A stretch of DNA of 64,000 bases, taken from positions 1,240,001-1,304,000 of the forward strand of contig KN832872.1 in assembly GCA_000827325.1 (NCBI GenBank), written 5' to 3'. Position numbers and translations under genes: made by a program. Each line of letters opens with the position of its first letter. Within the stretch, counting starts at the first letter, position 1. The notes beneath the pieces are model-generated. The model was not told where the DNA came from. It saw only the letters and a list, made by a program, of their open reading frames with translations, and made no database searches. Shown here in pieces: positions 13,022 to 23,437 of the stretch. This DNA comes from Oidiodendron maius Zn (Eukaryota; Ascomycota; Leotiomycetes; Myxotrichaceae).

Positions 13022-14826
13022 ATGCGCTCGATCCGTTCTTGTGCTTCGACGCCTTCGCTTCGCTCAAGAGAAGGAAGTGTAACCCCGATTGGGAGGATGG
13101 ACGCGCCAGGTGGAAATGTGAGGGTAGTCGTAAGAGCGAGGGGGTTCCTTCCTAGGGGTGAGCAACGTCGTCGCAGTTGAATGAGCACCACTAATCTCCA
13201 TTTACAGAGCTTGAAAGAGGAGCGGATTGCCTAATTAAGATGAATCCAACTACGCAAGCTACAACTCTTCTGGTACCAAATGATACGGATCCGGCTAGTA
13301 CACGGTCTAAGACTCGAAAAGTTATTGAAGAGAAGATATTTACATTCGACAATTCATTTTGGAGTCACAACAAGGAGGACGAGCATTATGCGCACCAAGA
13401 AGATGTCTATAACTGTTTAGGCGAGGAGTTCCTGGACCATAATTTCGAGGGCTATCATACTTGCATCTTTGCATATGGTCAAACTGGATCGGGGAAGAGT
13501 TACACCATGATGGGTACTCCAGATCAACCAGGCCTCATTCCTAGAACGTGTGAAGATCTCTTTCAGCGTATTGAAGAAGCCCACATCGAGACACCAAACA
13601 TCTCATACAACGTGCGCGTATCCTACTTTGAGGTCTATAACGAGCATGTCCGTGATCTTTTAGTCCCAATTCAACCGAATCAGGCACCATATTATCTCAA
13701 GATCAGGGAGTCACCAACCGAAGGACCGTATATCAAGGATCTGACGGATACCCCAGTCAAGAACATTTCTGAAATCATGCGGTACATGAAAATGGGAGAC
13801 GCCAGTCGCACCACTGCAAGTACTAAAATGAACGATACGAGCAGTAGAAGCCACGCCGTCTTCACTATTATGCTCAAGCAAATCCACCACGATATGGAGA
13901 CCGACGAAACGACCGAGCGCATGGCGCGGATCAGGCTTGTGGATCTAGCTGGTAGTGAACGAGCTAAGGCGACTGAGGCTACCGGCGCTCGTCTTCGAGA
14001 AGGAAGCAACATCAACAAATCTCTTACAACCCTTGGTCGCGTAATTGCAGCTCTTGCTGATCCCAAGCAGCATCGCACAGGCAAGAGAAACAAAGACGTA
14101 GTTCCATATCGCGACTCAATCCTTACCTGGCTGCTTAAGGACTCACTGGGGGGGAATAGTAAGACGGCGATGATAGCTTGTATCGCACCCTCAGACTATG
14201 ATGAGACTTTATCCACACTTCGTTATGCCGACCAGGCAAAGAGAATTCGCACCCGCGCCGTTGTCAACCAGGACCATGTCTCAGCCGCACAGAGGGATGC
14301 CCAGATTACTGCTATGGCTGAAGAAATCCGTATTTTGCAGCTACATGTTTCCGATAGCAGACGAAGAGAGAAAGAAGGCAAAGAGCAAGAAGAGAAGCTC
14401 GAAGAATACCAGAACAGAGTTGTTACAATGCAACGTATGATGGAAGAGCGAAGCATGGTGGCTGAAGGCAAGATCCGAAGCTTGCAAACAGAGAATGAGG
14501 CATTACGATTACATTTGAAGCTCGCCCTTGAAAGTTTGAAGAATCCCATAGAGGTGCGGAGTCGGAGGAATAGCGGGTTGCATGCAAGCAAGAAGAGAAG
14601 CTCAGCCCAACCAGGTGGGGACGAAAAGGAAAATTATGACATGATAGAGACATCTGATGAGGAAGACGCAGATGATGATGAGATTGATGTCTCAGTTCAT
14701 GAACAAAAAGCTAGTGAGGTCCAGGGCTCTATGAAGGATCTGCTCAACGACCTGGGAATGTTCAGGAGAAAGATAGGAGATGACAAGACCAGGTTTGTAA
14801 CGCCGTTGGGAATAAGGATAAATTAG
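13022..14826 (+). CDS. Short kinesin-3 family motor (NcKin3-like)
   Basis: Two exons (13022-13157, 13208-14826) give about 584 aa. The join restores the conserved start of a motor domain: VRVVVRARGFLPR followed by ELERGADCLIKM. The motor shows the P-loop GQTGSGKS (about aa 137), switch I NDTSSRSH (about 254), switch II DLAGSER (about 291) and the kinesin-3-like run INKSLTTLGRVIAAL. After the motor come a coiled coil (about 400-490) and an acidic segment. There is no FHA or PH domain, unlike full-length Unc104/KIF1A. Filamentous fungi have such a short second kinesin-3 (Neurospora NcKin3). Assignment to that subgroup is inference. The start is uncertain: an in-frame ATG at 13001 and the open frame from 12881 could extend the N-terminus. 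Confidence 0.85.
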
Positions 14827-15561
14827 ACCTAGGGCAAAATGGGTTTGATAAGGTTTCAATTGCTGTAATGTTAGGGTTCGGGCGAGAATATTGGTATGAA
14901 AGGATCAGCGATGGCGTTGGGCGAAGTGAGCCACCTTATAACAGGTCTCACACCGAAAGATCAATGATTTTACATTTCTCTGGCGCATATTTGATGAAAA
15001 TGTGACCTAATTGCCATAGCAAGGTGTATTAAGATCAGACTTGATCTATGGTACCTATTCCTCAGGTCAGGTAGGTCATAAATGGTACCTTACGGAAATG
15101 TCCACGTGACTCTAGCGAGATTCGACAGGAGCCGGCTTAACCCTAGCAGGGCTAGTGTTATACGGCATTGCCGCCGCTAGCTTAGTTGGCTGTTACCTCG
15201 AGTGGCTGATGCCCGCTACTCCACCTCAAGTGTTTCAGCAGTGCCAATCTCACAGTACATCTGTTATTTCCACACGCAGTGTGTTCCTCTGGCCTTTGCC
15301 TCCCTTTGCCGTTGTCTTTGCCTCTGTCTTTGACCGAATTTGCTTTCACCCGCTCTTCATCTGTTCTATTCTCATTGTTTCCGCCCTGTTAAACGCCCCT
15401 CCTTATACCCCGTCTTGATCTCCCAGTGTATCCTAATAGGCTTCCTTTTCCGTCTTATTCCTGGATCCATTGCTCACATAAAATCACTCCACGTCTATTT
15501 GTTACTGGCGCTTTGGGACTGATTTCAAATCGGCTGGAGCAGGGTGCTAAATAGAAAAGCA
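14827..15561. other. Kinesin 3' region and eIF4E-like gene upstream region
   Basis: No coding family is seen. A GGTACC pair flanks a small inverted arrangement at about 15050-15090. The stretch 15250-15540 is strongly CT-rich, consistent with a promoter and leader for the downstream + strand gene. An 87-codon hydrophobic frame at 15155-15418 is most likely chance. Confidence 0.4.
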
Positions 15562-16382
15562 ATGGCTCTCCGACCTTCTCTACTGACCAAGGGCTTGTCC
15601 TCAGCTTCGGGGCCCAGTGATACTGGGTCACCAGCCGAGCAGCGTGGAGACGCCAAGAAAAATATGCTTAAAGCAATGCGCCCGTTACCAACTCAACATT
15701 ATTGGAATGTGTACTTCGATAGGTCTGTATCTCTGACACCCTTCCTCGCACCCAGCTGGTTGCTGACCTACATCCAGACAGCAGAAAGACCAACAAAAAC
15801 CCCCAGATGGAACATATACCGCGACTCTTGAGCAACTCGGCTCACAAATTGAGTCTGTTCAAGATTTTTGGCGTTACAACAATAATACCCCTGTTGAGCA
15901 AATCAAGATGCGAGAATCAATATACTTGTTCAAACAAGGCTTCCAACCAATATGGGAAGATAGGAGAAATGTCAATGGTGGTAGTTGGACATTTAGAGTT
16001 CCAAAGGCTAATGGACCCGACTTCTGGACGAGGATCCAATTAATGGCTATCGGTGAAAAATTGCAGGGCTGTCTAGACCTTGGTAGGCTCCAACCTCTCC
16101 AAGTTGCGCAACACTAACGAACTCTGGTTAGGCGACCAATTATGCGGAGTCGGTCTATCAGTTCGGTTTAACTCGCATCTCATATCTGTTTGGCACAGGG
16201 ACGGATCAAACCAGAAGTCAATTGATTCTATCTTGGCGACGGTCTTGGAAGAGCTTCCCTCGGAGCTAAAGCCAAAGCCCGACAATTACTTCTATAAAAA
16301 ACACTCAGATCACGCCGGTTTCAAGGCTCCGCCTACTAAGGCGAGCGATCCTGCCCCAGCGCCCGAGGCCGCGAAATCGTGA
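15562..16382 (+). CDS. eIF4E family cap-binding protein, class II-like
   Basis: Three exons (15562-15722, 15778-16082, 16132-16382) encode 238 aa. Family landmarks are HYWNVYFDR at the entry of the fold, VQDFWRYNNN, IYLFKQGFQPIWED with the second cap-stacking Trp, NGGSWTFRV, and DQLCGVGLSVR. The first cap-stacking Trp (Trp56 in human eIF4E) is replaced by Tyr in DGTYTATLEQ, as in class II proteins (4E-HP/nCBP). However, the protein keeps a Trp at the position of human Trp43, with Tyr at position 46. It probably binds m7GpppN caps with altered affinity and acts in translational control rather than as the main eIF4E; this is inference. The C-terminus is Pro/Ala-rich. Confidence 0.85.
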
Positions 16383-16622
16383 CGGGAGAGTTTGTGGACA
16401 AAGGGTGTTATTTTCAACAACATGGGATGCCATGTACTGAATATATGGTTAGAGACTTGGTGACATATGCAGAGCATCCGTGTTGATACTCTGAAATTGA
16501 ATTGTAGCATTATTTATCCTGCTAGATAAAATGCCTGAATGCCAACCTGAGTCTAAAATCCACAATACCAAAGTAACGCCAGAGGTAACCGCCACCCCAA
16601 AATACCTTGTAATGTGAATAGG

Positions 16623-17293
16623 TTATTTCCAGACGCCAGCCCTTCTCAAAACATTCTCAAACTCATCTTTTCCCACACCCTGGCCGACAGTTCCCCCCCC
16701 ATTGGCCTCTAGAATCATGTCCCTTAGAAGCTCTTCGTCAACAACCTCCTTCAGCGACCTTGCAACCCTCTTTAATGTTGCAAGCGTAATTTTGTCTTCG
16801 CCTCCTCCAGCAGTAAACAGTCTGAATGCTTCGTCAACTTCCTGAATATGTGATTCCGACGTTCGAGTGCGGGCGTGCAGTTTGAGGGCGCAAATAGCCA
16901 CGAATGAGCTAAACAATGCGAAGCCTTCGTTGTCGGGGTCCAAGATGGATATGAATTCTGAGAGCTCTTCAGGAGAAGGCGGTATATCCAAGGCACTGCG
17001 CAAGATGTAGGTCAGCATGTGCGTCACTTGAAATAAGGTGACTTCTGGATTGTGATCGCGGGGTAGTGGGGTAGCTCTATGCAGTGTACCTACATCATGG
17101 CACGTCTAACATCTCCGGTAGGTATAATGCCCTCCTTCTCGCCTTTCTTTTCATGAGAGAACAGTCCAAACGCCTCGCGGATTTCTTGCTCTTCTTCATT
17201 CGTTATGTTATGCTCTTTCGCGAGCTTTGACTGCCGAGATTTTGGTGTTTTCGCTGTTTCCGCTGGTGCTGCACGTCTTGGGGGCTGCCGCAT
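16623..17293 (-). CDS. EF-hand (centrin/calmodulin superfamily) protein with degenerate loops
   Basis: Two exons (17293-17094, 16995-16623) give 190 aa. The splice joins VRRAM to IALDIPPSPEE, the usual linker between EF-hands 1 and 2. A basic Ala/Pro-rich N-terminus precedes EEEQEIREAFGLF (first helix). Later helices read VDEAFRLF and KDEFENVLRRAGVW. The overall layout is that of centrin or calmodulin. Most loops lack the DxDxDG pattern: the first reads SHEKKGEKEG and the third TAGGGEDK. Calcium binding is therefore doubtful for several hands. It may be a divergent centrin acting in a spindle pole body or DNA repair complex; the exact role is not clear. An N-terminal extension to 17332 is open but poorly supported. 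Confidence 0.75.
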
Positions 17294-17976
17294 TATCAGA
17301 CATATTCCCAGATACGTGCGGACCGCGTTCAAAACTCACCATTATAGTCTACAAAGTCGGGCAGCGAAGAGTCGTAATATGTTCAAGACGCGACTTTCTG
17401 GAGATGCGACAGTCGTAAGGCTTGCGAGGCTGAAGCTGGGGATGTCATGAGGATGGGTTACTAATTCATTACTAAGGGTCGCGCGAAAAGTCAACTGAAA
17501 ATCCGAGTCTCTTTGTCTTTCTTGACTTCACATGTTTTAAAACGCGTGGAACAGTCTCTCTACACTGTACCTTCCACGTGTAAGTATATACCTGTCATGA
17601 AAGAAAGGTTTGTTACTTTGCACCTATATATGGAGCGACTCCAGTTCAATCCATCAAAACCAGCTTCAAAATTAAATGCTAGAGCCCGCCGTTTTCATCT
17701 CAGAGCGTGCGAGTGTGGACAGTGAAGCAAGAGCAAAACTAGGTCGAGATTCTGATTCTTCGAGACCTTCCATTGGGGGCGCCTGCCTATCATTCTCGTC
17801 GATGAGTGTGGTGTCTGGCGTTCTCTGGAGACAAACACGATAATAATTGATGCCATAGGAACTCAAATGGACTTGCAGTTTCAAATTACGTTTCTAAAGA
17901 GCAAAACTATTAGTACAGCAGTAAACATCAATGCAGACTAGACGTTTACTGCTAATTACAGCAGTGAACTGACAAT
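17294..17976. other. Gap between the EF-hand and OBAP genes
   Basis: No gene is recognised. Two overlapping 70-codon frames on opposite strands (17513-17725 + and 17672-17884 -) are unconvincing. The region presumably carries the EF-hand gene promoter at its left and the OBAP 3' end at its right. Confidence 0.4.
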
Positions 17977-18842
17977 TCAATCACTCTTCCAACACTGGTC
18001 AGCATCTTTGTGGATATCAACCGCTTTCAGGTCATTTCTCGCCGTCTTTTTTCGGCCCGTATCAATTTTAAACCTCTGATCTCGATCTTTGACCTTATTC
18101 CACGGAACCTACACATTTGTTAGATTGTGAATCACAATCATTATCTCGAATTTTCGTTGACTTACCTGCTCATCCTTCGTGAAGCTCATCATTAGCTCCG
18201 GCCTTCCTAATGGGATCGCATCCCCCCTATCAACCTGCCAGAAGTGGTACGTCTTACCGTACAGCCCAATGACCTCTCTCATCTCTGCAGTCTCGGCACA
18301 TTCCCAAACTGCATTTGGAACATTTGGATTTGGCATTATCAACATACCACTTCGAACCTGTCGGCTTCCATCAGATAGACGTGAAGCGGAAAGCGGCGGC
18401 CACATACCTCATAGTCGTGGGAATGCCATAGTTTTCTTTCCTCGTCGTCTAGCTGCTCGTATACCCTTGGAGTGACCATATATTCGACCCCGATCAGCCT
18501 TGCAGGATTCGTTGGCGCATCATAGATAATGCATTGGCGTACCTAGGTCCAGAAAGGAAATTTAGTTATCGTTATAATGCTTCCCACTATCCACTCATGT
18601 TTCAAGCTACGGTTGGTTAAATGGTAAGGGAAAATGCTTACATCTGCACTCAAATGCGTACAATAATGATTTGCTTCGACCGCACGAGACGGGTCGGACG
18701 CATAGACGTGGAAGGCATTGAGATGGGCACATATAGCCTTGAATGGCGCGAATGACTGAGTTACTGAAGCGCCTGTCTCCAGAACGGCATCCTTCGTTGT
18801 AATGGGAGGTCCGGCCGCTCCGTGGGTAGTAATATCTGCCAT
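17977..18842 (-). CDS. Oil-body-associated-like protein (OBAP, DUF1264)
   Basis: Four exons (18842-18642, 18542-18408, 18357-18166, 18108-17977) encode 219 aa. The whole length matches the DUF1264/OBAP family. Landmarks are [20 protein letters not shown] near the N-terminus, [55 protein letters not shown] and [10 protein letters not shown]. The family's plant members associate with lipid bodies; the biochemical activity is unknown. The conserved His-rich motif HSH is present. All three introns are 50-100 nt with GTAAG or GTATG donors. The start ATG at 18842 gives [13 protein letters not shown], the expected length for the family. Confidence 0.87.
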
Positions 18843-19113
18843 CGGAAATGGGAGAAACAAACGGTTGCAACGGCTTTTTCACAATAGTGGATTCATGGAA
18901 CACGGACTTAGAGAGGTCTATATAATGATATAATTTAGATTTTGACATTTAAATAAAGAATCGTTCATGGATCTTATGACGTCATGCTAATATGTTATCT
19001 TCTGTCTTAACTATACAGTAAAATTGTCATATACGTGCTGCTGGTGGCCTGTTGAGAGCTTAGTAAAGCCAAAGGCGAATGTCAAGCAGCCCACCTAGTC
19101 AAAAGCTCCACAC

Positions 19114-20473
19114 TCACTTAAAGCTGTTCTTCATGTCACGAAGCCTGTCCATTACTTCTACTGGGTCTGTTTTACCAGTAGCCTTTTGTATCAAGGGATC
19201 CTGTTTGCTGTTAGTCTGTGCTAAAAGAGGTCGATCAGGGCAAAATGTACATCGACTCTCATAAAGACATTATGTTGCTAAAATACACAGTTAGCACTCG
19301 TACTTGACTCCTGGTAATTCGCAAAACTTACCTTTTCGTCGCCAATAGTATACACCCCTTCTGTTACCTTACTTTGCTCAGCAAAAGCAAGTAGATTCTT
19401 GACTGGTTCACTCTGAAGAACTGAGATTGCAAACTTGGCGTTGCCCTTAGTATATTCATGGCCGGTCTACATTCGTTTGTCAGATGGGCCGGAAATATAC
19501 CAGTAATTGGAGCATACGTAAACTTTTGTATCATCCGGAAGTGAGCTAAGGATTTTATTCAAAGCCGTGTGCATCTCCTCAGCTGTACCCTCAAAAAATT
19601 TTCCACATCCTGGGATCGGAGCTGTCAGCGCATAGTTTATTGCTTGCATACCTGACACGTACCCCCGTGGAAGAGTGTATCTCCAGTAAACACTGCTCTG
19701 CCAGTATAATCCTCGAAGAACCAGCAAATACTGTCCTGCGTATGACAAGGTGTATGCAATGCTTTCACTGATATATCTCCAACTCTGAGTACCTCTCCAT
19801 TCCCTGGGGTCTGGGTAACACCTTCGCAGTCCTTTCCACCGAGTATCGATTTCAGGTTGAATGTGCTAGCCTATTAGGGGATATTATTAGCACTTCATCA
19901 TAAAAAGAGAAAGGAAAAGTTACAATCTTTCTGTTCCCGCCCGCATGATCCCCGTGGCTATGGATAGTCAATACCATATTTCAACAAAGATGTCGGCAGT
20001 GACATACTGGTGGGTATTGACAATGGCAGTCAAATTGATCTTGCCATCACCTATTTGCTTTTGCAATACAGGCGTAACTCTGTTTTCTATCAGTCCATGG
20101 CTCCCGTATTGCTCCAATGCATATACCCACTCTTCTGGGTGTGCGGGGTCTATTATAACGGCGTCCTTAGATTTGTCGTCAACCACGAGGTAGGCGTAGT
20201 TATTACCACTCCCTACCCCTACGACTAGCATCAGCGATCCTGAATAGCTTCGGCAAAGCATTGTATCGATTTAAACCGTGGAATGGGTGCGAAGAGACGA
20301 CTTACACATGGGAATTGACAGGATATGCATGGCGCGATGTAGCGGACTAAACGTAAGCTTCGGAAGGAAATTGGTTAGCTGAAAGGTTCGTTAGGACAAG
20401 ACGTACTTACAGGAAGGGTAAATGCTCTGGGGGTGCGCCGGACAAGGTGTCTTGTAAGAGTTGAGAGGCTCAT
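19114..20473 (-). CDS. glo2: Hydroxyacylglutathione hydrolase (glyoxalase II), mitochondrial/cytosolic
   Basis: Nine exons: 20473-20411, 20357-20306, 20224-20009 (last base 20008), 19957-19924, 19870-19663, 19609-19518, 19466-19332, 19277-19251, 19200-19114. It hydrolyses S-lactoylglutathione to lactate and glutathione, the second step of methylglyoxal detoxification. The metallo-beta-lactamase metal site [11 protein letters not shown] is rebuilt across intron 3. Further metal ligands appear in [24 protein letters not shown] and TGHEYTKGN. Two in-frame ATGs exist. The first (20473) adds [18 protein letters not shown], an Arg/Ser-rich presequence. The second (20330) begins the usual cytosolic form MHILSIPM. 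Exons of 34 and 27 nt are unusually small. The acceptor of intron 1 is AAG, chosen because the nearby CAG would leave a 32-nt intron. Confidence 0.88.
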
Positions 20474-20776
20474 GGGATTCTGGCGAACTCGGATGTTGCT
20501 TGGAAATGCGTGCCAGCGACATACTTTACTGTACCATGTCATCAATCCATCTTCGTTATCTTATCAGCACGTGATCATTATTACAGTAGAGTACGTCTAT
20601 ATAATTTTGGGGGTGTGTACTAAGTTCGATATATTCAAAAATAGACTAAATCAGATATAGAACTATTTAGTTGGAGAGCTCTTGGCCGACAATTCGTTCC
20701 TGTACAATGCAACATGGTAGGCTTAGTCGATTAAACTGATAACTAATGGCCAGTAGCTCTACGAACTACTGATTCC
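20474..20776. other. Short gap, RNase T2 3' end and GLO2 promoter
   Basis: This AT-rich stretch of about 300 bp separates two genes on the same strand. I see no gene. It should hold the GLO2 promoter and the RNase T2 gene lies immediately downstream of it on the left, so the GLO2 promoter is at 20474 upwards. Confidence 0.35.
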
Positions 20777-22658
20777 TCAGTTACTCTGCCATTGAAATGT
20801 AACAGTGACGCTTTCCGCTTGGGTAGAGACAGTTTCTTGTGTTTGTCCGCTTGGGACAGCAGAAGCATAAAAGTTCGTATTCCCATCATATGCTAGTTCT
20901 CCGTTGCTAGCCTGTTTTCGTTGGATCAGCTTAATACTTTGTTGAGTGGGGAAGAGCTCACGCTGAATACAGTGCCCGAGACACCAGATCCGCACGTAAA
21001 TGCAAAGTTCGAGATTCCGCATGAGCCCTTTGAGGACTTCAATGTAAATCCGGAGCCTTGAACAAGGTTATCAGCAACCTCCCAAATTGACTTGTTCGTA
21101 ACTTACCAGAAGGTGTGGCTGTATAAGTAGCACAGGTCCCACTCGTATACCATGTTCCAGCGCTAATCAAGCAGCCTGTTTGGCTCCCGCCGGTATACGC
21201 ATTCAAATAACCTGCTAACATTAATACTCAATCACAATTAGAATGAGTGGCTGATAGAACCTGAGCCAGAAAATACACCTGTAGGAGACGATGTCGGACT
21301 TGTGGTCGTGCCAGTCGATGAAGTGCTGCCAGTCTTGGTTGCGGTAGTCGTGGGCTGGCTACCGGTTGTTGTTGGAGCAGGGCTGCCAGATTTCGGAAGA
21401 TATTTTATGCCAGTCGAAGGACAATTAGAAGTTGATCCAGAAGGCGCCACTGGAACGAAAGTTCCGGATCTAACGGTAGCAAGTTAGAGTTATTCCAAGT
21501 CATAACCTTCGTATAGCAAGTGTCTCCAAATATTCTGATAAAACTTGCATGACGTGGCGCGACTTTTAATGCAGATAACGTACTGGACTGAACCCCGCAC
21601 GTTGAAAGAGTACCAAATCTCGTCTAATGCACCAGAACTGCACTGAATTGTGGCAGGGAATCCAAAAGATGACTGAGTGAATGCCGCCTGGATTTGAGCG
21701 GAAGTGTAGGTTTTGGTAGTCGATGGAACAATTCCACCATTAGAAAGAATCTGGTATCTTTAGTAAACCGCTTAGACTTAGTACACATAATCAATACCTG
21801 ATAACTATCAAGAGTTTTGAAGAGGTCTACTGCTTTCTGGAAGAAATCAGGAACCTCTTGTGTTGGTGTGTAGCTGGTGTAACAACTCGGATCTAGAGTG
21901 CTGATACAAGTTCCATGTTTAGACCATTCATGCTCCCCTTTGAACTATTAGTCATAAGGGCGTATAAGAAGATGAGATCCATATACTCACAAAAGGATTC
22001 ATCCTGGCCGTTTATATCCACCCACTGGGGAGATTTCTATGTCAGCGCATTTCGTGTCTTAAAGTCTGGTGTTGAACTTCATTCAACCTTTCAAGGGTAG
22101 ACGAGACGGAGGTCTCATACGTAACTGTTCATATAATCCAGGAGATCACTCTTTCCGGCAGCCGTGAGGATTGAAGAGATATTGGTATAAGCACGTTTGG
22201 AATCACAGCTCGAGTCATAGGTCCCATCGCAATGATCCGGCCAGAGGCCATCTTGAGGAGGGGGTTCGGGTTAGTATCTTAGTATAGGGTATCGGGCAAT
22301 CAACTGTGAAGTAATTTATGGCAGCATATTTCCGCTAGCCAAAAAGACAAAAGAAACCAAAGAGGGAATTCGTCGGGGGAATCTTACGGATTGTCCATGA
22401 GTTTGAGTAGCCTATGACCTGTTAACGGCAGAAAGAGGGCAAGATATTGTAGATGAAAATACCCGTGCTAGGAGATGTGTCCCAGAATTGCGTTTGCACA
22501 AGCTGACCACCAGGTGCATTGAAACAACAGGTATTGGACACAACGGTGGTATTTTGGCAGCTTAGCTGGGGGTTTGAGCAAGTCACTGGCAACCCCGCGC
22601 GTGCTCCCGACATAGCGAGAAGGGCCACCGCAATGGCGGCTGAAGCAAGAGAGGCCAT
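20777..22658 (-). CDS. Secreted/vacuolar ribonuclease T2 with C-terminal domain (Rny1-like)
   Basis: Ten exons: 22658-22463, 22411-22388, 22251-22121, 22024-21991, 21937-21798, 21750-21584, 21469-21261, 21211-21107, 21056-20962, 20911-20777; 411 aa. An N-terminal signal peptide ([20 protein letters not shown]) leads the protein into the secretory route. Both catalytic segments are rebuilt over splice junctions: CAS I as [13 protein letters not shown] and CAS II as [11 protein letters not shown], with both catalytic His residues. Cys residues are abundant. A Ser/Thr/Pro linker (about aa 250-310, [18 protein letters not shown]) joins a C-terminal domain starting GYLNAYTGG, as in yeast Rny1. It should cleave single-stranded RNA in the vacuole or outside the cell. 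Many tiny exons (24 and 34 nt) make automatic gene models fail here. Confidence 0.9.
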
Positions 22659-23437
22659 AATAGAATTGCGGAATAAATTATGGCAGGGAATATATTATAA
22701 AAGAAGCAGTAGAGAGAGAAAGAGAGCGAGGGGTGGAGGGGAGAGGAAGAGAGCGACTTACGGAAGTACTCTCACCTTGTATTGTCAAGAGGGAATCCAC
22801 ACTCAGGATAAGGTTGCATTGCAACATACCAGGAACGGGCCTATATAGGAGTGCCGTGTGTGTTGCAAGAATCCCTATAGGTTCAGCCAGAGAAAATACC
22901 AAGACAAACCGCGATCCTTTCACGGAGCTGTGGCGTTAAGAATAAGCATTCCCGCCCGTCGGCCTGCACTCGAGAATGTTTCCATGCGAATTTGATTCGC
23001 GGTGGTCTGTCAACTAGAGACATCCAGCATAATGGTAGTGCGTCCAATGTCTTGTCTCCTGCTGCTTCCGGCAGTCGACGGCGGATTAGCGCTTCGCCCC
23101 TTTATGCCATGTTGTGTAGGTAGAGTTACATCTCTGTCGGATAGATTAGCAATGGACTTGCCTAACTGGCCCGGGAGATCACGAGGCAGGCCGAGCGAGA
23201 ATATCTCTGAGGCTCATTGATAGAGGAATCATAGCAGGGGACGCAGCTTTGGATAGAAGCCAGAAGGGTTGGTCCAAGGCGTGGTAAATGAGAAAGAGAT
23301 CACGTGAAACCACATAATCATGAACTAACCCAAACCGTCTTGAAAAATAATAATTGTCGAGAGAGCTCCAAGGGTCGTCTTCATCATCACCAATTCTTCT
23401 CTCCTTCGTCTTTTTTTACTTATACCCTGTTCTGATA
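22659..23437. promoter_or_regulatory. Divergent intergenic region, RNase T2 and mitochondrial EF-Tu
   Basis: These 779 bp lie between two divergent start codons and must hold both promoters. A purine-rich GA run occupies about 22700-22760. A CT-rich leader (23370-23430) precedes the EF-Tu start. No gene is seen; the 72-codon frame at 23002-23220 looks random. Confidence 0.5.

Noticed and set aside
17672-17884. 71-codon minus-strand frame as a separate gene
   Set aside because: No start context, intron or family resemblance supports it.
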